64,000 nucleotides of DNA from Collinsella aerofaciens (GCA_008668235.1 RQCP01000059.1:1-64000); one strand, 5' to 3'; counted from the first letter of the stretch, positions 26,942 through 35,476 are shown. Notes: generated from the letters alone by a model not told the origin. Translations and numbers: made by a program.

Positions 26942-27104
26942 AACGGTTCCCCTCTCGAACCAAAAACGGATAACAGCGGTATCGATGCACGACGGACGGC
27001 GATTGCCCGACCGTGCTCAAACCCGGAATTTTAGGGAACCTGCTTCGCGGTCGATTATTTAGTTGTGCGTCGTCTCTCCCGGAGCCGTAAACATACCTGC
27101 TCAT
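26934..27104 (-). CDS. Possible small protein coupled to the reductase gene
   Basis: 56 codons beginning MSRYVYGSGRDD. Its ATG overlaps the stop of the preceding 22-codon frame (ATGA) and its TGA lies inside the reductase start (ATGGCTGA). The chained overlaps suggest translational coupling, but there is no recognisable domain, the protein is basic with no membrane segment, and coding quality cannot be judged from one genome. Confidence 0.3.
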   Translation of the reverse strand: MSRYVYGSGRDDAQLNNRPRSRFPKIPGLSTVGQSPSVVHRYRCYPFLVREGNRYG

Positions 27105-27115
27105 ATGCGGCTCCG
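27080..27115 (-). promoter_or_regulatory. Leader hairpin upstream of the reductase gene
   Basis: Stem CGGAGCCG/CGGCTCCG with a 20-base loop containing the ATGA junction of the two small frames and an AGCAGG. A ribosome translating the leader would open it, so it could gate the downstream frame. Confidence 0.4.
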
Positions 27116-27169
27116 AGCGATATATAGGGCACGCGCGGCAACGCGGCAAATGTATGTCGTCTGCGGCAT
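27101..27169 (-). CDS. Possible 22-residue leader peptide
   Basis: MPQTTYICRVAARALYIARS plus two residues, with a strong AAGGAGG eight bases before the ATG. Its stop codon lies in the loop of a hairpin (27080-27115). The pattern resembles a translated leader controlling a downstream gene, but no run of one amino acid points to attenuation. Confidence 0.35.
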   Translation of the reverse strand: MPQTTYICRVAARALYIARSRI

Positions 27170-27278
27170 GTGCGCACCCTCCTTAACCAGTCGAGGTCAA
27201 CTATATCAACGGTCATCGCCCCTGCGAACACCGTTGACATTCGTACGACAGCGTCGTGTGCCGTCGTTTAATAAATAA

Positions 27279-27294
27279 TTATCTTAATTGATAA
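27279..27294. promoter_or_regulatory. AT-rich palindrome TTATC-N6-GATAA
   Basis: TTATCTTAATTGATAA lies in a very AT-rich stretch (27265-27300), about 340 bases before the reductase start and beyond the mod terminator. It is a candidate operator or promoter region for the minus-strand transcript carrying the leader and reductase genes. The regulator is unknown. Confidence 0.3.
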
Positions 27295-27333
27295 GAATTT
27301 GTCATTCCCCATTCGGCGAACGGCAAAAACAAA

Positions 27334-27360
27334 GCCGCCGAGGCTTATATCCCCGACGGC
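27334..27360 (-). terminator. Intrinsic terminator after modC
   Basis: A stem GCCGTCGGGG/CCTCGGCGGC (one mismatch) is followed on the minus strand by TTTGTTTTTG, 11 bases after the modC stop. Confidence 0.8.
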
Positions 27361-27371
27361 ATTACCCGGCG

Positions 27372-28442
27372 CTATCGACAAACCAAATGGATCCTGCTGG
27401 CATCAAAATGCATGCGCAGCGTCTCGCCTGCTTGTGGCAGCTCGTCGACAGGCATGCCCACTTTGTTGACCTTCCACTGCAGGCGCGTGGGCGCATCGGC
27501 CCGCGGCGCATCCAACAGCACCAGGCGCTCAAAGCGTGAATCGCTCACACGGGTCACGTGCAAATCGTAGCTGTTGCGACCCCGCTCAGCGCGATTGTCA
27601 ACATGGAAGTAGCTCGCACGAATGCCCAGGTACGCCACGTCGTCGGGCACCTCGCGACCCACGTTAAAGGTCATGCCCCAGTCGAGAGCCTCAACTTCTT
27701 CGTCGCCGATCTTGCGCGCCCGGCTTGTGTTCTTGCAGCCCGTCAAGCGCAGCGCCGCCAGCGTCTGCGGACGGCGGACCACATCCTCGACGGAGCCGAC
27801 CTCCTCAACATGCCCATCGTGCATCACACAGATGCGCTCGCACAGGCGGCATGCCTCGTCAATATCGTGGCTCACGTACAGCACAGTGCGGCTGCACACA
27901 TCGAACAGGTCGAGCATATTCTGCTCGAGCGCGCTCTTAAGATAGGAATCGAGCGCGCTCATGGGCTCGTCGAACATAAAAATGCCCGGATGTGCCGCCA
28001 CCATGCGAGCAAGCGCCACGCGCTGCTGCTGGCCGCCCGAGAGACGCGCGGGATAGCGGTCGGCAAAATCGGCCAGCCCAAAGATACCCAGGTAGCGCTC
28101 GGCAAGTTGTCTGCGCGCCGCGGCGTCGCCTGCACCCTCAACGCCGGCGCACACGTTATCGGCCACCGTCATATTAGGGAACAGCTGATAGTTTTGAAAC
28201 ATCAGGGCGCACTTGCGCTCCTGGGGCGACAGATTGATGCCCGCCACCGAGTCAAAGAAGGTTACGCCGTTGACGACGATCTTGCCCTCGTCGGGTGTCT
28301 CCACGCCGGCAATACAGCGCAAGGTGCAGCTCTTGCCGCAACCGGAGGCGCCGAGCAGCGCCACACGCTCCTCGCCGGCATCGAGCTGCATGTCGAGCAC
28401 AAACCCGGGATAACGTTTCTTAATATCCAGAACAAGCGACAT
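27372..28442 (-). CDS. modC: Molybdate ABC transporter ATP-binding protein
   Basis: 356 residues. ATPase domain: Walker A LLGASGCGKSCTLR, Q-loop MFQNYQLFPNMTV, signature LSGGQQQRVALARM, Walker B GIFMFDEPMSALD, switch His YVSHDID. The C-terminal third (from about residue 235) is a short regulatory extension resembling a TOBE/MOP-like domain, as in ModC or CysA-type ATPases. Three bases separate it from modB, with GGGAGG within the end of modB. The assignment to molybdate rests on modA and modB beside it and on mogA/moeA upstream. Confidence 0.9.
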   Translation of the reverse strand: MSLVLDIKKRYPGFVLDMQLDAGEERVALLGASGCGKSCTLRCIAGVETPDEGKIVVNGVTFFDSVAGINLSPQERKCALMFQNYQLFPNMTVADNVCAGVEGAGDAAARRQLAERYLGIFGLADFADRYPARLSGGQQQRVALARMVAAHPGIFMFDEPMSALDSYLKSALEQNMLDLFDVCSRTVLYVSHDIDEACRLCERICVMHDGHVEEVGSVEDVVRRPQTLAALRLTGCKNTSRARKIGDEEVEALDWGMTFNVGREVPDDVAYLGIRASYFHVDNRAERGRNSYDLHVTRVSDSRFERLVLLDAPRADAPTRLQWKVNKVGMPVDELPQAGETLRMHFDASRIHLVCR

Positions 28443-28445
28443 GGC

Positions 28446-29888
28446 TTATCGACCTCCCTTTGCGACCGTGTCATCGCGCATAAGCTCGGCCAATGCCTCG
28501 CGATCGATACGCAGCGCATCGCCGCCGACTGGGTCGAGCGAATCGGTCTGGCCGCCCAGCTGCTTGGCCTGCTTGCGCTCCGCACGGGAAAGGCCCCGTT
28601 CGCGATACTTTTGCGAATGCGCCGTGTACATGTTGATGAACAGGATGACCAGGAAGCTGAACGCTATTACGACCACGACCCAAAAGAGGGCCACCGAGGT
28701 GTTGCCGCCCATCCACTCAAAGTAGATGGCGATGGGGATGGTCTGGGTAATGCCGGCGTAGTTGCCCGCAAAGAACAGGGTGCAGCCAAACTCGCCCATA
28801 GCACGCGCGAAGGCGAGCACCGTGCCGGCGGCGATGGAGGGCCAGCCGAGCGGCATCATAAGCTTGGTAAAGATGCGACGCTCGGACCAGCCCAGCGTGC
28901 GCGCCGCATCGAGCATCTGCGTGTCGAGGCTCTCGAAGGCTCCGAGCGCCGTGCGGTAGACCAGCGGAAACGACACAACGACGGCCGAAATGACCGCCGC
29001 AGGCCAGGTAAAGACAATCGAGATGCCGTGCGCGATCAGCCACTGGCCCACCCCGGTCGAGCGGCCAAACAACATGAGGAGCAGAAAGCCGCAGACCGTG
29101 GGCGGCAGCACCATAGGAATCGTAAAGACCGAATCGAGCAGGCCCTTGATGCGACTCGAGGTACCCATAGTCTTCCACGCGGCAAACAGGCCCAGCGCAA
29201 AGGAGATCAGCAGGGCAAGGCCGCTCGTTTTAATGGACACCCAAAACGGGCGATAGTCGATGTCGCCCAAAAAGGAGGCCAGAGAGGCCAAGGGCCCCTG
29301 CTCATCCCGCAACACGACAGACGATGCTTCTACCATTCGAGCGCTATCAAGCCAACGCGCGCCGCCCTTGGCATCACCCGAGGCCGATGCAATCACCACA
29401 TAGCGGTCCCCATCCGCACCACGCACATCAAAGCCATAGGTATACCCGCCGGCATCAAACGTTGTTTCCGCCGTAACATACCAAGGAAGATCAACGTCCC
29501 CTAGCTGCGCACCTCCCATGGAGTTTGCGCTGTCGAGCTCACAGACGAGGGCCTTGAGACCCGATACGCACTCGTTGTCCTGCGGATCCAATCCATACTT
29601 CTCGACCGCCTTGGGCGATATCCACACCACAACGCGATCGGCAGCAGGCGCCACTACAAGGTCCACGTCCTCGTCAACGGGAAACCGGTAGCCCTCAGGC
29701 TGGCCCTCCATGGCACGAGCAGTCCCCTTGGCCAACCGCTCAAAACCCTCGATCCCATAGGAAAGCCCATGAGTGGTCGCGGCAACCTGGGCCCCGTCCT
29801 CAGCGTCCCCAGCAAACGCAAATCCCGGCACCCAGCAAAGCGCGAAGGTCAAAGCACAGGCGACAAGCATGCGGAATCTATTAAGCAC
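28446..29888 (-). CDS. modB: Molybdate ABC permease with a large N-terminal extracytoplasmic domain
   Basis: The C-terminal half is a typical ModB: FWVSIKTSGLALLISFALGL, LPPTVCGFLLLMLFG and the EAA loop AARTLGWSERRIFTKLMMPL with a following AFARAMGEFG. Before it stand about 200 residues not found in ordinary ModB (about 225 residues): a signal peptide (MLVACALTFALCWVPGFAFA, cleavage after AFA) and a soluble domain rich in Asp and Gly. I start at the GTG at 29888, which has GGAG six bases upstream. No frameshift separates the two parts. The extra domain might assist substrate capture; its fold is unrecognised. Confidence 0.85.
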   Translation of the reverse strand: MLNRFRMLVACALTFALCWVPGFAFAGDAEDGAQVAATTHGLSYGIEGFERLAKGTARAMEGQPEGYRFPVDEDVDLVVAPAADRVVVWISPKAVEKYGLDPQDNECVSGLKALVCELDSANSMGGAQLGDVDLPWYVTAETTFDAGGYTYGFDVRGADGDRYVVIASASGDAKGGARWLDSARMVEASSVVLRDEQGPLASLASFLGDIDYRPFWVSIKTSGLALLISFALGLFAAWKTMGTSSRIKGLLDSVFTIPMVLPPTVCGFLLLMLFGRSTGVGQWLIAHGISIVFTWPAAVISAVVVSFPLVYRTALGAFESLDTQMLDAARTLGWSERRIFTKLMMPLGWPSIAAGTVLAFARAMGEFGCTLFFAGNYAGITQTIPIAIYFEWMGGNTSVALFWVVVVIAFSFLVILFINMYTAHSQKYRERGLSRAERKQAKQLGGQTDSLDPVGGDALRIDREALAELMRDDTVAKGGR

Positions 29889-29956
29889 GAAAAGCTCCAA
29901 GCGAATACAAGGACGGAGTGAAACACAAAACGATGGAATTATCGCGCCAAGCCGCA

Positions 29957-30832
29957 CTACTCGGAAAGCTCAAAGCCGTACTTAGCCCAAATCTTCTGAG
30001 CCTTCTTGTTGGTCAGGCAGAAGTCGATGAACGCCTTGGCCTCGTCGGCGTGCTCGGAGCTCTCGGCAACGGCACCCGGGTACACAATGGGCTTGTGCGA
30101 ATCCTCGGGGCACACGAAGGCCTCCTCGATGCCGTCGTAGCGGAAGATATCGGAGCTGTAGACAAAACCGGCTACGCAGTCGCCTGTGGACACATAGGCG
30201 GCAGCGGTACCGACCTTGTCGGCCAGCGCTACCTTGTCGGCGATCTCGGGAGCATACTCGCCGTCGTCGCCCTCGGTGCCGGTGTAGAGGCCTACGGAAG
30301 CCAACGCCTGGTTGGCGTACTTGCCGGCGGGGACGGTCTTGGCGTCGCCAATGGCGATCTTGCCGTCCAGATTCGCGACGTCGGCGATGGCCTCGATCTT
30401 GGTGTCGGAGCCCTCAGCACGAATGATCACGAGGTCGTTGACGAACATATCCTCACGCGTGTCGGCATCGACGAGCTCAGCGACCTCGGCGTCGTCCATG
30501 GTGCCCTTGGAAGCGGTGATGAGCACATCGACCGTGGCGCCGGCGCGCATCTGCTCGACGAGGTCGCCGGAGGCCTTAAACTGCGTGTCGGCAAAGGTGG
30601 TGCCGGTCTGGTCGGTGTAGAGCTCTTGGACCTCGGGCAGGGCCTTCTCGAGCGAGTTAGCGGCAAAGACCTGCAGCTCGACAGCCTTCTTCTTAGAGGA
30701 AGACTTGACGGAGCCGGCATCGGATCCGGCCGGCTCGGACGTCTTGTTGCCCGAGCAGCCGGCAAGGCCAAGGCCGGCGGCAGCGGCAGCAGAAAGCGAG
30801 ACAAAACCGCGGCGTGAAACCATATCGAACAT
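29957..30832 (-). CDS. modA: Molybdate-binding lipoprotein
   Basis: About 291 residues; periplasmic-type binding protein anchored by a lipobox (LGLAGC). The leader also has SRRGFVSLSAAAA, reminiscent of a Tat signal. After a Ser/Lys-rich linker come ModA landmarks: ELQVFAANSLEKALPEVQELY, FKASGDLVEQMRAGATVDVL and GDAKTVPAGKYANQAL, with YVSTGDCVAGFVYSSD near the C-terminus. The ATG at 30832 has AAGGG six bases upstream. It is first in modA-modB-modC and is preceded by a double palindrome that may be an operator. Confidence 0.9.
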   Translation of the reverse strand: MFDMVSRRGFVSLSAAAAAGLGLAGCSGNKTSEPAGSDAGSVKSSSKKKAVELQVFAANSLEKALPEVQELYTDQTGTTFADTQFKASGDLVEQMRAGATVDVLITASKGTMDDAEVAELVDADTREDMFVNDLVIIRAEGSDTKIEAIADVANLDGKIAIGDAKTVPAGKYANQALASVGLYTGTEGDDGEYAPEIADKVALADKVGTAAAYVSTGDCVAGFVYSSDIFRYDGIEEAFVCPEDSHKPIVYPGAVAESSEHADEAKAFIDFCLTNKKAQKIWAKYGFELSE

Positions 30833-30920
30833 ATTCAACCCTTTCGAACGCTATGCCCGGGCACCCCGCCGCAGGCTTTATTCTGTTACTAGATTATACT
30901 TCCGCTCGAATAATGATAAT

Positions 30921-30944
30921 GAGAAATTATTCTCGCTAGAGAAT
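30921..30944. promoter_or_regulatory. Overlapping palindromes upstream of modA
   Basis: GAGAA-ATTA-TTCTC (30921-30934) overlaps ATTCTC-GCTA-GAGAAT (30929-30944, perfect 6-4-6), preceded by AATAATGATAAT. It lies about 90 bases before the modA start in an AT-rich stretch, the right place for an operator. The half-site resembles neither the E. coli ModE site nor a strict Fur box, so the regulator is open. Confidence 0.45.
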
Positions 30945-30993
30945 ATAGTTTCGAGTTGCCGTGCACCTCGGCGTCGCTTCGGCGGAAAACAAA

Positions 30994-31022
30994 GGCGGAG
31001 CAGCCGTTCAGGTCGCCCCGCC
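30994..31022 (-). terminator. Intrinsic terminator after mogA
   Basis: Stem GGCGGGG/CTCCGCC (one G-U) with a 15-base loop, followed on the minus strand by TTTGTTTTCC, 14 bases after the mogA stop. Confidence 0.65.
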
Positions 31023-31035
31023 GCAGGTAAACCGC

Positions 31036-31515
31036 TTATTTGGTATGTCCGCCGCCCGCCGTCATTTGGGCCGCATGCTCCAGCTGATCGCTCACGGCCT
31101 CCCAGCTTTCGCGGGCCGCTTTCGTGGATCCCGGAAAGTTGATGACAAGCGTATGCCCACGCTGCATGCACACGGCGCGCGAGAGCATAGCGCGGCGCGT
31201 CTTGGTCATGGAGTACGCGCGGATTGCCTCTGCAATACCCGGCACATCGCGGTCGCAGACGGCACGCGTCGCCTCGGGCGTCACGTCGCGCATCGAAAGT
31301 CCCGTGCCGCCACAGGTGAGCACGACATTGGCGTGGCACTCATCGGCAGCTTCCACAATGGCATCACCGATCTCGCTGGCGTCGTCGCGCACGACCACAT
31401 GTGAGACGACCGTCCAGCCCTGTGCCTCGATAAGTTCCTCGAGTGCGGCTCCAGCCTCGTCCTGAGCAAGATCGCGCGTATCCGAGCACGTCACGATCGA
31501 AATCTTCAACTCCAT
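31036..31515 (-). CDS. mogA: Molybdopterin adenylyltransferase MogA/MoaB family
   Basis: About 159 residues. It adenylates molybdopterin before molybdate insertion. Family motifs: TCSDTRDLAQDEAG near the N-terminus, VLTCGGTGLSMRDVTPEA (pterin-binding GGTG) and INFPGSTKAARESWEAV. MogA and MoaB cannot be separated safely; the domain is the same. The start is the ATG at 31515 with GGAGG seven bases upstream, overlapping the moeA stop region (TAGGAGG). It is second in moeA-mogA. Confidence 0.9.
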   Translation of the reverse strand: MELKISIVTCSDTRDLAQDEAGAALEELIEAQGWTVVSHVVVRDDASEIGDAIVEAADECHANVVLTCGGTGLSMRDVTPEATRAVCDRDVPGIAEAIRAYSMTKTRRAMLSRAVCMQRGHTLVINFPGSTKAARESWEAVSDQLEHAAQMTAGGGHTK

Positions 31516-31525
31516 AGTCTTCCTC

Positions 31526-32788
31526 CTACAACACCGTGCCCTCGGGCAGGTCGACACGCACGACATCCACGACGTCGCCAGCCTTGAGCTCGCACGGTCC
31601 TTCGTCAATACGCAGCAGGCAGTTGGACCGCTGCATCGTGCCGAGCAGCGCCGAATTCTGCGTCTTGGCCTCGGTCACCAACAGCTCACTGGTCTCGGGG
31701 TCGCGCAAAACCGTGGCGCGATCGAAGAAGCGTCGGTCCTGGCGCTTTTTCACGCCGTGCGTGAGCGTCGCCTGCTGCACGGGACGCACGCCCTCGGCAA
31801 AGCCGCGCATCTTGCGAATCGCCGGACGGGCAAGCATCTCAAAGCCCACATACGCCGCGGCCGGATTGCCTGAAAGCCCTAGGTACGGCTTGCCCCCGAG
31901 CAAGCCAAACGTGATGGCCTTGCCCGGACGCATCGAGATGCGATCGAACAGCACCACGCCCTCGCGCCGGACGAGCGCCGTCACGTAGTCGTAATCGCCC
32001 GCCGAGGCGCCGCCGCTCGTAATGACAAAATCGCACTCTCGCGTGGCGCGATGCACCAGCTCGCCAATCGCCCGCTCATCGTCGGGCGCAATACCGTAGA
32101 ACACGGGCTCGGCGCCGGCATCGAGCGCCTCGGCCATCAGCGCCGAGGAGTTGGAATCGCGAATCTGACCGCGCGCCGGTACCTTACTCGGTGCGACCAG
32201 TTCCGTGCCCAGCGAGATGATGCCCACACGTGGGGCGGCGTGCACCTTCACGCTCGCGTATCCGGCGCTTGCCAGCAAGCCGGCGCCCGCCGGAGTCACA
32301 ACCTCGCCAGCACGCATCACGACTTCGCCGGCATGGGCCTCCTCGGCGGCAGAGCGAACGTTCTCCCCCACCTTGGCCGGCGCCGAAAACCTCACACGCG
32401 AGCCCTCGTTGCCGTCACCGTCGAGCACATCGACGATCTCGTACTTCACCACGGCATCGGCACCTTCGGGTACCGGCGCGCCCGTCATGATGCGGACCGT
32501 CTCGCCCGCGCCGATTGCGCCCTCAAACACATGGCCCGCGGCCTCGTGTCCGATAACGTCGAGCGTCACCGGCGCCTCGCCAGATGCCTGCGCCAAGTCC
32601 GCCGAGCACACGGCATATCCGTCCATAGCACTGTTGGCAAACGGCGAGATGTCGATGTCGGCCACCGCGTCCTCGGCCAAGGGAAGACCGGTGGCCTGCC
32701 ACACGGGAATCTCGACGAGATCGGCCGGAGCAACGTGCGACAGAACAATCGACTGCGCGTCCTCCAGCGGAATGAGCTTCTCTGCCAT
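31526..32788 (-). CDS. moeA: Molybdopterin molybdenumtransferase
   Basis: About 420 residues; inserts molybdate into adenylated molybdopterin. Domain order: MoeA N-terminal (ISPFANSAMDGYAV, RIMTGAPVPEGADAVV), then the MoCF-binding domain (DSNSSALMAEAL, ITSGGASAGDYDYV, LGLSGNPAAAYVGFEML), then the C-terminal beta domain. The start at 32788 has AGAGG upstream. With mogA it forms a two-gene operon pointing towards modABC. No Moco riboswitch pattern was recognised in the 200-base gap to the divergent channel gene. Confidence 0.93.
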   Translation of the reverse strand: MAEKLIPLEDAQSIVLSHVAPADLVEIPVWQATGLPLAEDAVADIDISPFANSAMDGYAVCSADLAQASGEAPVTLDVIGHEAAGHVFEGAIGAGETVRIMTGAPVPEGADAVVKYEIVDVLDGDGNEGSRVRFSAPAKVGENVRSAAEEAHAGEVVMRAGEVVTPAGAGLLASAGYASVKVHAAPRVGIISLGTELVAPSKVPARGQIRDSNSSALMAEALDAGAEPVFYGIAPDDERAIGELVHRATRECDFVITSGGASAGDYDYVTALVRREGVVLFDRISMRPGKAITFGLLGGKPYLGLSGNPAAAYVGFEMLARPAIRKMRGFAEGVRPVQQATLTHGVKKRQDRRFFDRATVLRDPETSELLVTEAKTQNSALLGTMQRSNCLLRIDEGPCELKAGDVVDVVRVDLPEGTVL

Positions 32789-32998
32789 ATGCACCTCTTA
32801 ATGCCACGGCGCACAACAGGGGCGCCGATTCTTTATGCTTGTCTCAGTATAATCCCCAGACGCACGACCGCGACTTGGCCTGTACCCGCAAATACACCTG
32901 TCGGCCGCAAGCCACGAAACAGAATCGAAACCAACCCACCGGCTCGTCGCGTTTACCGCGTTTTATAATGCTTGCGTTGCAACCTAAAAGAGGAACGT

Positions 32999-34420
32999 AT
33001 GGCTCATAACGACAAACCCGAAAGCGCAAACGAGGCGCAAGACCATCCCCAGCCGCTCGACGACGGCGGCTTTTTCTCCCTGAACGACGTCATCACGGCA
33101 GGCAGGCATCAACTTACCCGCTCCGAGCATCTCTTGGCTGCCGACACGCGCCGCAACGCCCGCAACCTACTCGCGAGCGCCAAGTTGCTCGTACTCGTCG
33201 TCATCGTCTCGCTTGCCATGGGCGTTGCCGCTTGGGCGTTTTTGGCCTCGCTGAATATCGCGACCGACTATCGCGAGCACCATGCGTGGATTTACGCGCT
33301 TCTTCCCGTTGTGGGCGTTGCCACCGCATGGGTGTACAAAAACCACGGTCTTGCCGCCAAACGCGGTAACAACCTGGTCATCGACTCCGCTCTGGGCACC
33401 CGCCTCATCCATATGCGCATGGCCGTCCTCACCTTCGTCTGCTCCACGCTCACGCATCTAACGGGCGGATCGGCCGGTCGCGAGGGAGCTGCGGTGCAGA
33501 TTGGCGGCACCATCGCCAGCAACATCTCGAGCCTCGCCCACCTCAAAAAGCATGACCACCACGACCTCATGCTCGCCGGAATCTCGTCGGCCTTTGGCGC
33601 CGTATTCGGCTCGCCCCTTGCCGGAGCTTTCTTTGGCATGGAGATGTGCTTTATCGGCAAGATCGACTACACCGCGGGCATCTACTGCCTGGTCGCGTCG
33701 TTTACCGGCTACTTTACATCACTCGCCCTGGGTACCGAGTACGAAGTGAATGTCATCGCCAGTGTTCCCGCCATGTCGCCCAAAACGGTCGTCATCGTTG
33801 TTATCAGCGCCATTATCTTCGGTCTGACGGCACGCCTCTTTGCCTGGTCGGTTCGAACCGTCAAGAGCCTGTACGGTCGCTTTATCACCAATTACCTCGT
33901 TCGCGCACTTATAGGCGCACTCGTGGTTTTGGCCGCCTATACCCTCCTCGACGCCTGGGACTACGCTGGCCTTTCCACGTGGCTTTCCGGCGCCGGATTT
34001 GCAGGCAACACCACCCTAGCGGACGCAGCCATCAAGTTGGTCGTCACAGCGCTTACCCTGGGCGCGGGCTTCCAAGGCGGCGAGGTCACGCCCCTGTTTG
34101 GCATCGGTGCGGCACTCGGTGGCTGGATCGGTTGCCTTACCGGGCTCGACCCCAGTTTTCTGGCGGCTCTCGGCATGCTCGGCGTGTTCTGCGCCGGCCT
34201 CAACGTACCCATCACCACCTGCATGATGGCCATCGACCTGTTCCACGGCACAGCCGCCGGGTTCTTTGTCATCGTGGCCTTTATCAGCTACCTAACCGGC
34301 GGACACCGCGGCGTGTACCCCGCCCAGCGCATCATCTCACCCAAGCGCCGTTCGCTTATTGTGGATGAGGGCGGTACGGTAGCGGATGCTATCGAGCGCC
34401 ACAACGACCTGATAGAGTAG
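32999..34420 (+). CDS. CLC-family anion channel, fluoride/proton antiporter-like
   Basis: 473 residues with about ten membrane helices, preceded by a 60-residue cytoplasmic N-terminus. The selectivity segment reads RGNNLVIDSAL (GNN) where chloride CLCs have GSGIP, and the next is GGSAGREGAAVQIGG; this combination matches fluoride-exporting CLC-F proteins. GAGFQGGEVTPLFGIGAALG and GLNVPITTCMMAIDLF are later CLC helices. The start at 32999 has AGAGG upstream. It diverges from moeA. No fluoride riboswitch was found in its leader. CLC family sure; fluoride specificity is inference. Confidence 0.85.
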   Translation: MAHNDKPESANEAQDHPQPLDDGGFFSLNDVITAGRHQLTRSEHLLAADTRRNARNLLASAKLLVLVVIVSLAMGVAAWAFLASLNIATDYREHHAWIYALLPVVGVATAWVYKNHGLAAKRGNNLVIDSALGTRLIHMRMAVLTFVCSTLTHLTGGSAGREGAAVQIGGTIASNISSLAHLKKHDHHDLMLAGISSAFGAVFGSPLAGAFFGMEMCFIGKIDYTAGIYCLVASFTGYFTSLALGTEYEVNVIASVPAMSPKTVVIVVISAIIFGLTARLFAWSVRTVKSLYGRFITNYLVRALIGALVVLAAYTLLDAWDYAGLSTWLSGAGFAGNTTLADAAIKLVVTALTLGAGFQGGEVTPLFGIGAALGGWIGCLTGLDPSFLAALGMLGVFCAGLNVPITTCMMAIDLFHGTAAGFFVIVAFISYLTGGHRGVYPAQRIISPKRRSLIVDEGGTVADAIERHNDLIE

Positions 34421-34506
34421 ATGTAATAATCGCCGTGCAGCCACAATCGGGGGCAATTCGACCTGAGCGCGACCGCACTGCCATGTCACACGCCGGGAGT
34501 CGCCCC

Positions 34507-35469
34507 ATGCACGCAACTGATTTTGGTCGCACGCTCATCATCGCCAACCCAGCCGCCCAGTCGGGCGCGGCGCGCGAAGTTGCCGAGCGCCTGCAGCGCT
34601 TTTTGGATATGACCGCGCGCGCATCCCAGTTTGACTTGGTGCTAACCGAGCGCATGGGACACGCCAAGGAGCTTGCCGCCCAGGCAACGGACTATCGCAC
34701 TGTTATCGCACTCGGCGGCGACGGCGTGATCCACGAAGTCGTCAACGGGCTTATGACGCAAAAGGCGGACGCCCGCCCCGCTCTTGCCGTCCTGCCCGTG
34801 GGCTCCGGCAACGATTTTGCCCAGACGCTCGGCATCGAAGATTTCTCCGGCAAGGATTTTGGTGCGCTGCTTACCTGCGAGCTGCAGCGTCAGGACATCG
34901 GGCGGATTCGCTCATGGAACCCCGCAAGCGGCAGTGGCGAGGCAATCGTCGAGTATTACGACCAGACGGTCTCCGTCGGTATTGATGCCGCCATCGGCCT
35001 GGGCACCACCGAGCTGCGCAAAAAGACGGGTCTCACCGGCGCGCCGCTCTACACTCTTTCGGGACTAGAACAGTTTGGCCTACGCTATCGCAACTACCCC
35101 ATGACAGTCAGCTTTGACGGCGCGCCCGCCGAGCGCGTAAGGGCGATCGTCATGGCGATTCAGCTGGGTCCTACCTATGGCTCGGGCTATCGTATCTGTC
35201 CCGAAGCCGACCCCTGTGACGGCATACTCGACGTCTGCTACGCCTGCGGCCCCGTTCCGCGCGCGGTCGCGCTTCCCATGTTCCTTTCGGCCAAAGATGG
35301 CCACCATACCAAGCTGCCACCGGTTCGCATGCGCCGCTGTCGCCATGCCGAGCTTACCTTTGAGGAGCCCGACTACCCCATCCAGGCCGACGGCGAGCCC
35401 GTTGTCGCCTCGCGCATCGAGGTCGACATCCTCGCCGGCGCCCTCCACGTCTGGCACCCCACCCACTAG
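34507..35469 (+). CDS. Diacylglycerol kinase family lipid kinase
   Basis: 320 residues of the DagK/YegS family: IIANPAAQSGAAREVAERL, the nucleotide loop VIALGGDGVIHEVVNGLM and LAVLPVGSGNDFAQTLGI are intact, with the C-terminal beta sandwich near YPIQADGEP. It phosphorylates diacylglycerol or a related lipid at the membrane (family role). I take the ATG at 34507 with GGGAG seven bases upstream; two earlier ATGs are less well placed. It follows the CLC gene by 86 bases on the same strand and is followed by a family P palindrome. Confidence 0.88.
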   Translation: MHATDFGRTLIIANPAAQSGAAREVAERLQRFLDMTARASQFDLVLTERMGHAKELAAQATDYRTVIALGGDGVIHEVVNGLMTQKADARPALAVLPVGSGNDFAQTLGIEDFSGKDFGALLTCELQRQDIGRIRSWNPASGSGEAIVEYYDQTVSVGIDAAIGLGTTELRKKTGLTGAPLYTLSGLEQFGLRYRNYPMTVSFDGAPAERVRAIVMAIQLGPTYGSGYRICPEADPCDGILDVCYACGPVPRAVALPMFLSAKDGHHTKLPPVRMRRCRHAELTFEEPDYPIQADGEPVVASRIEVDILAGALHVWHPTH

Positions 35470-35476
35470 CCATCCC

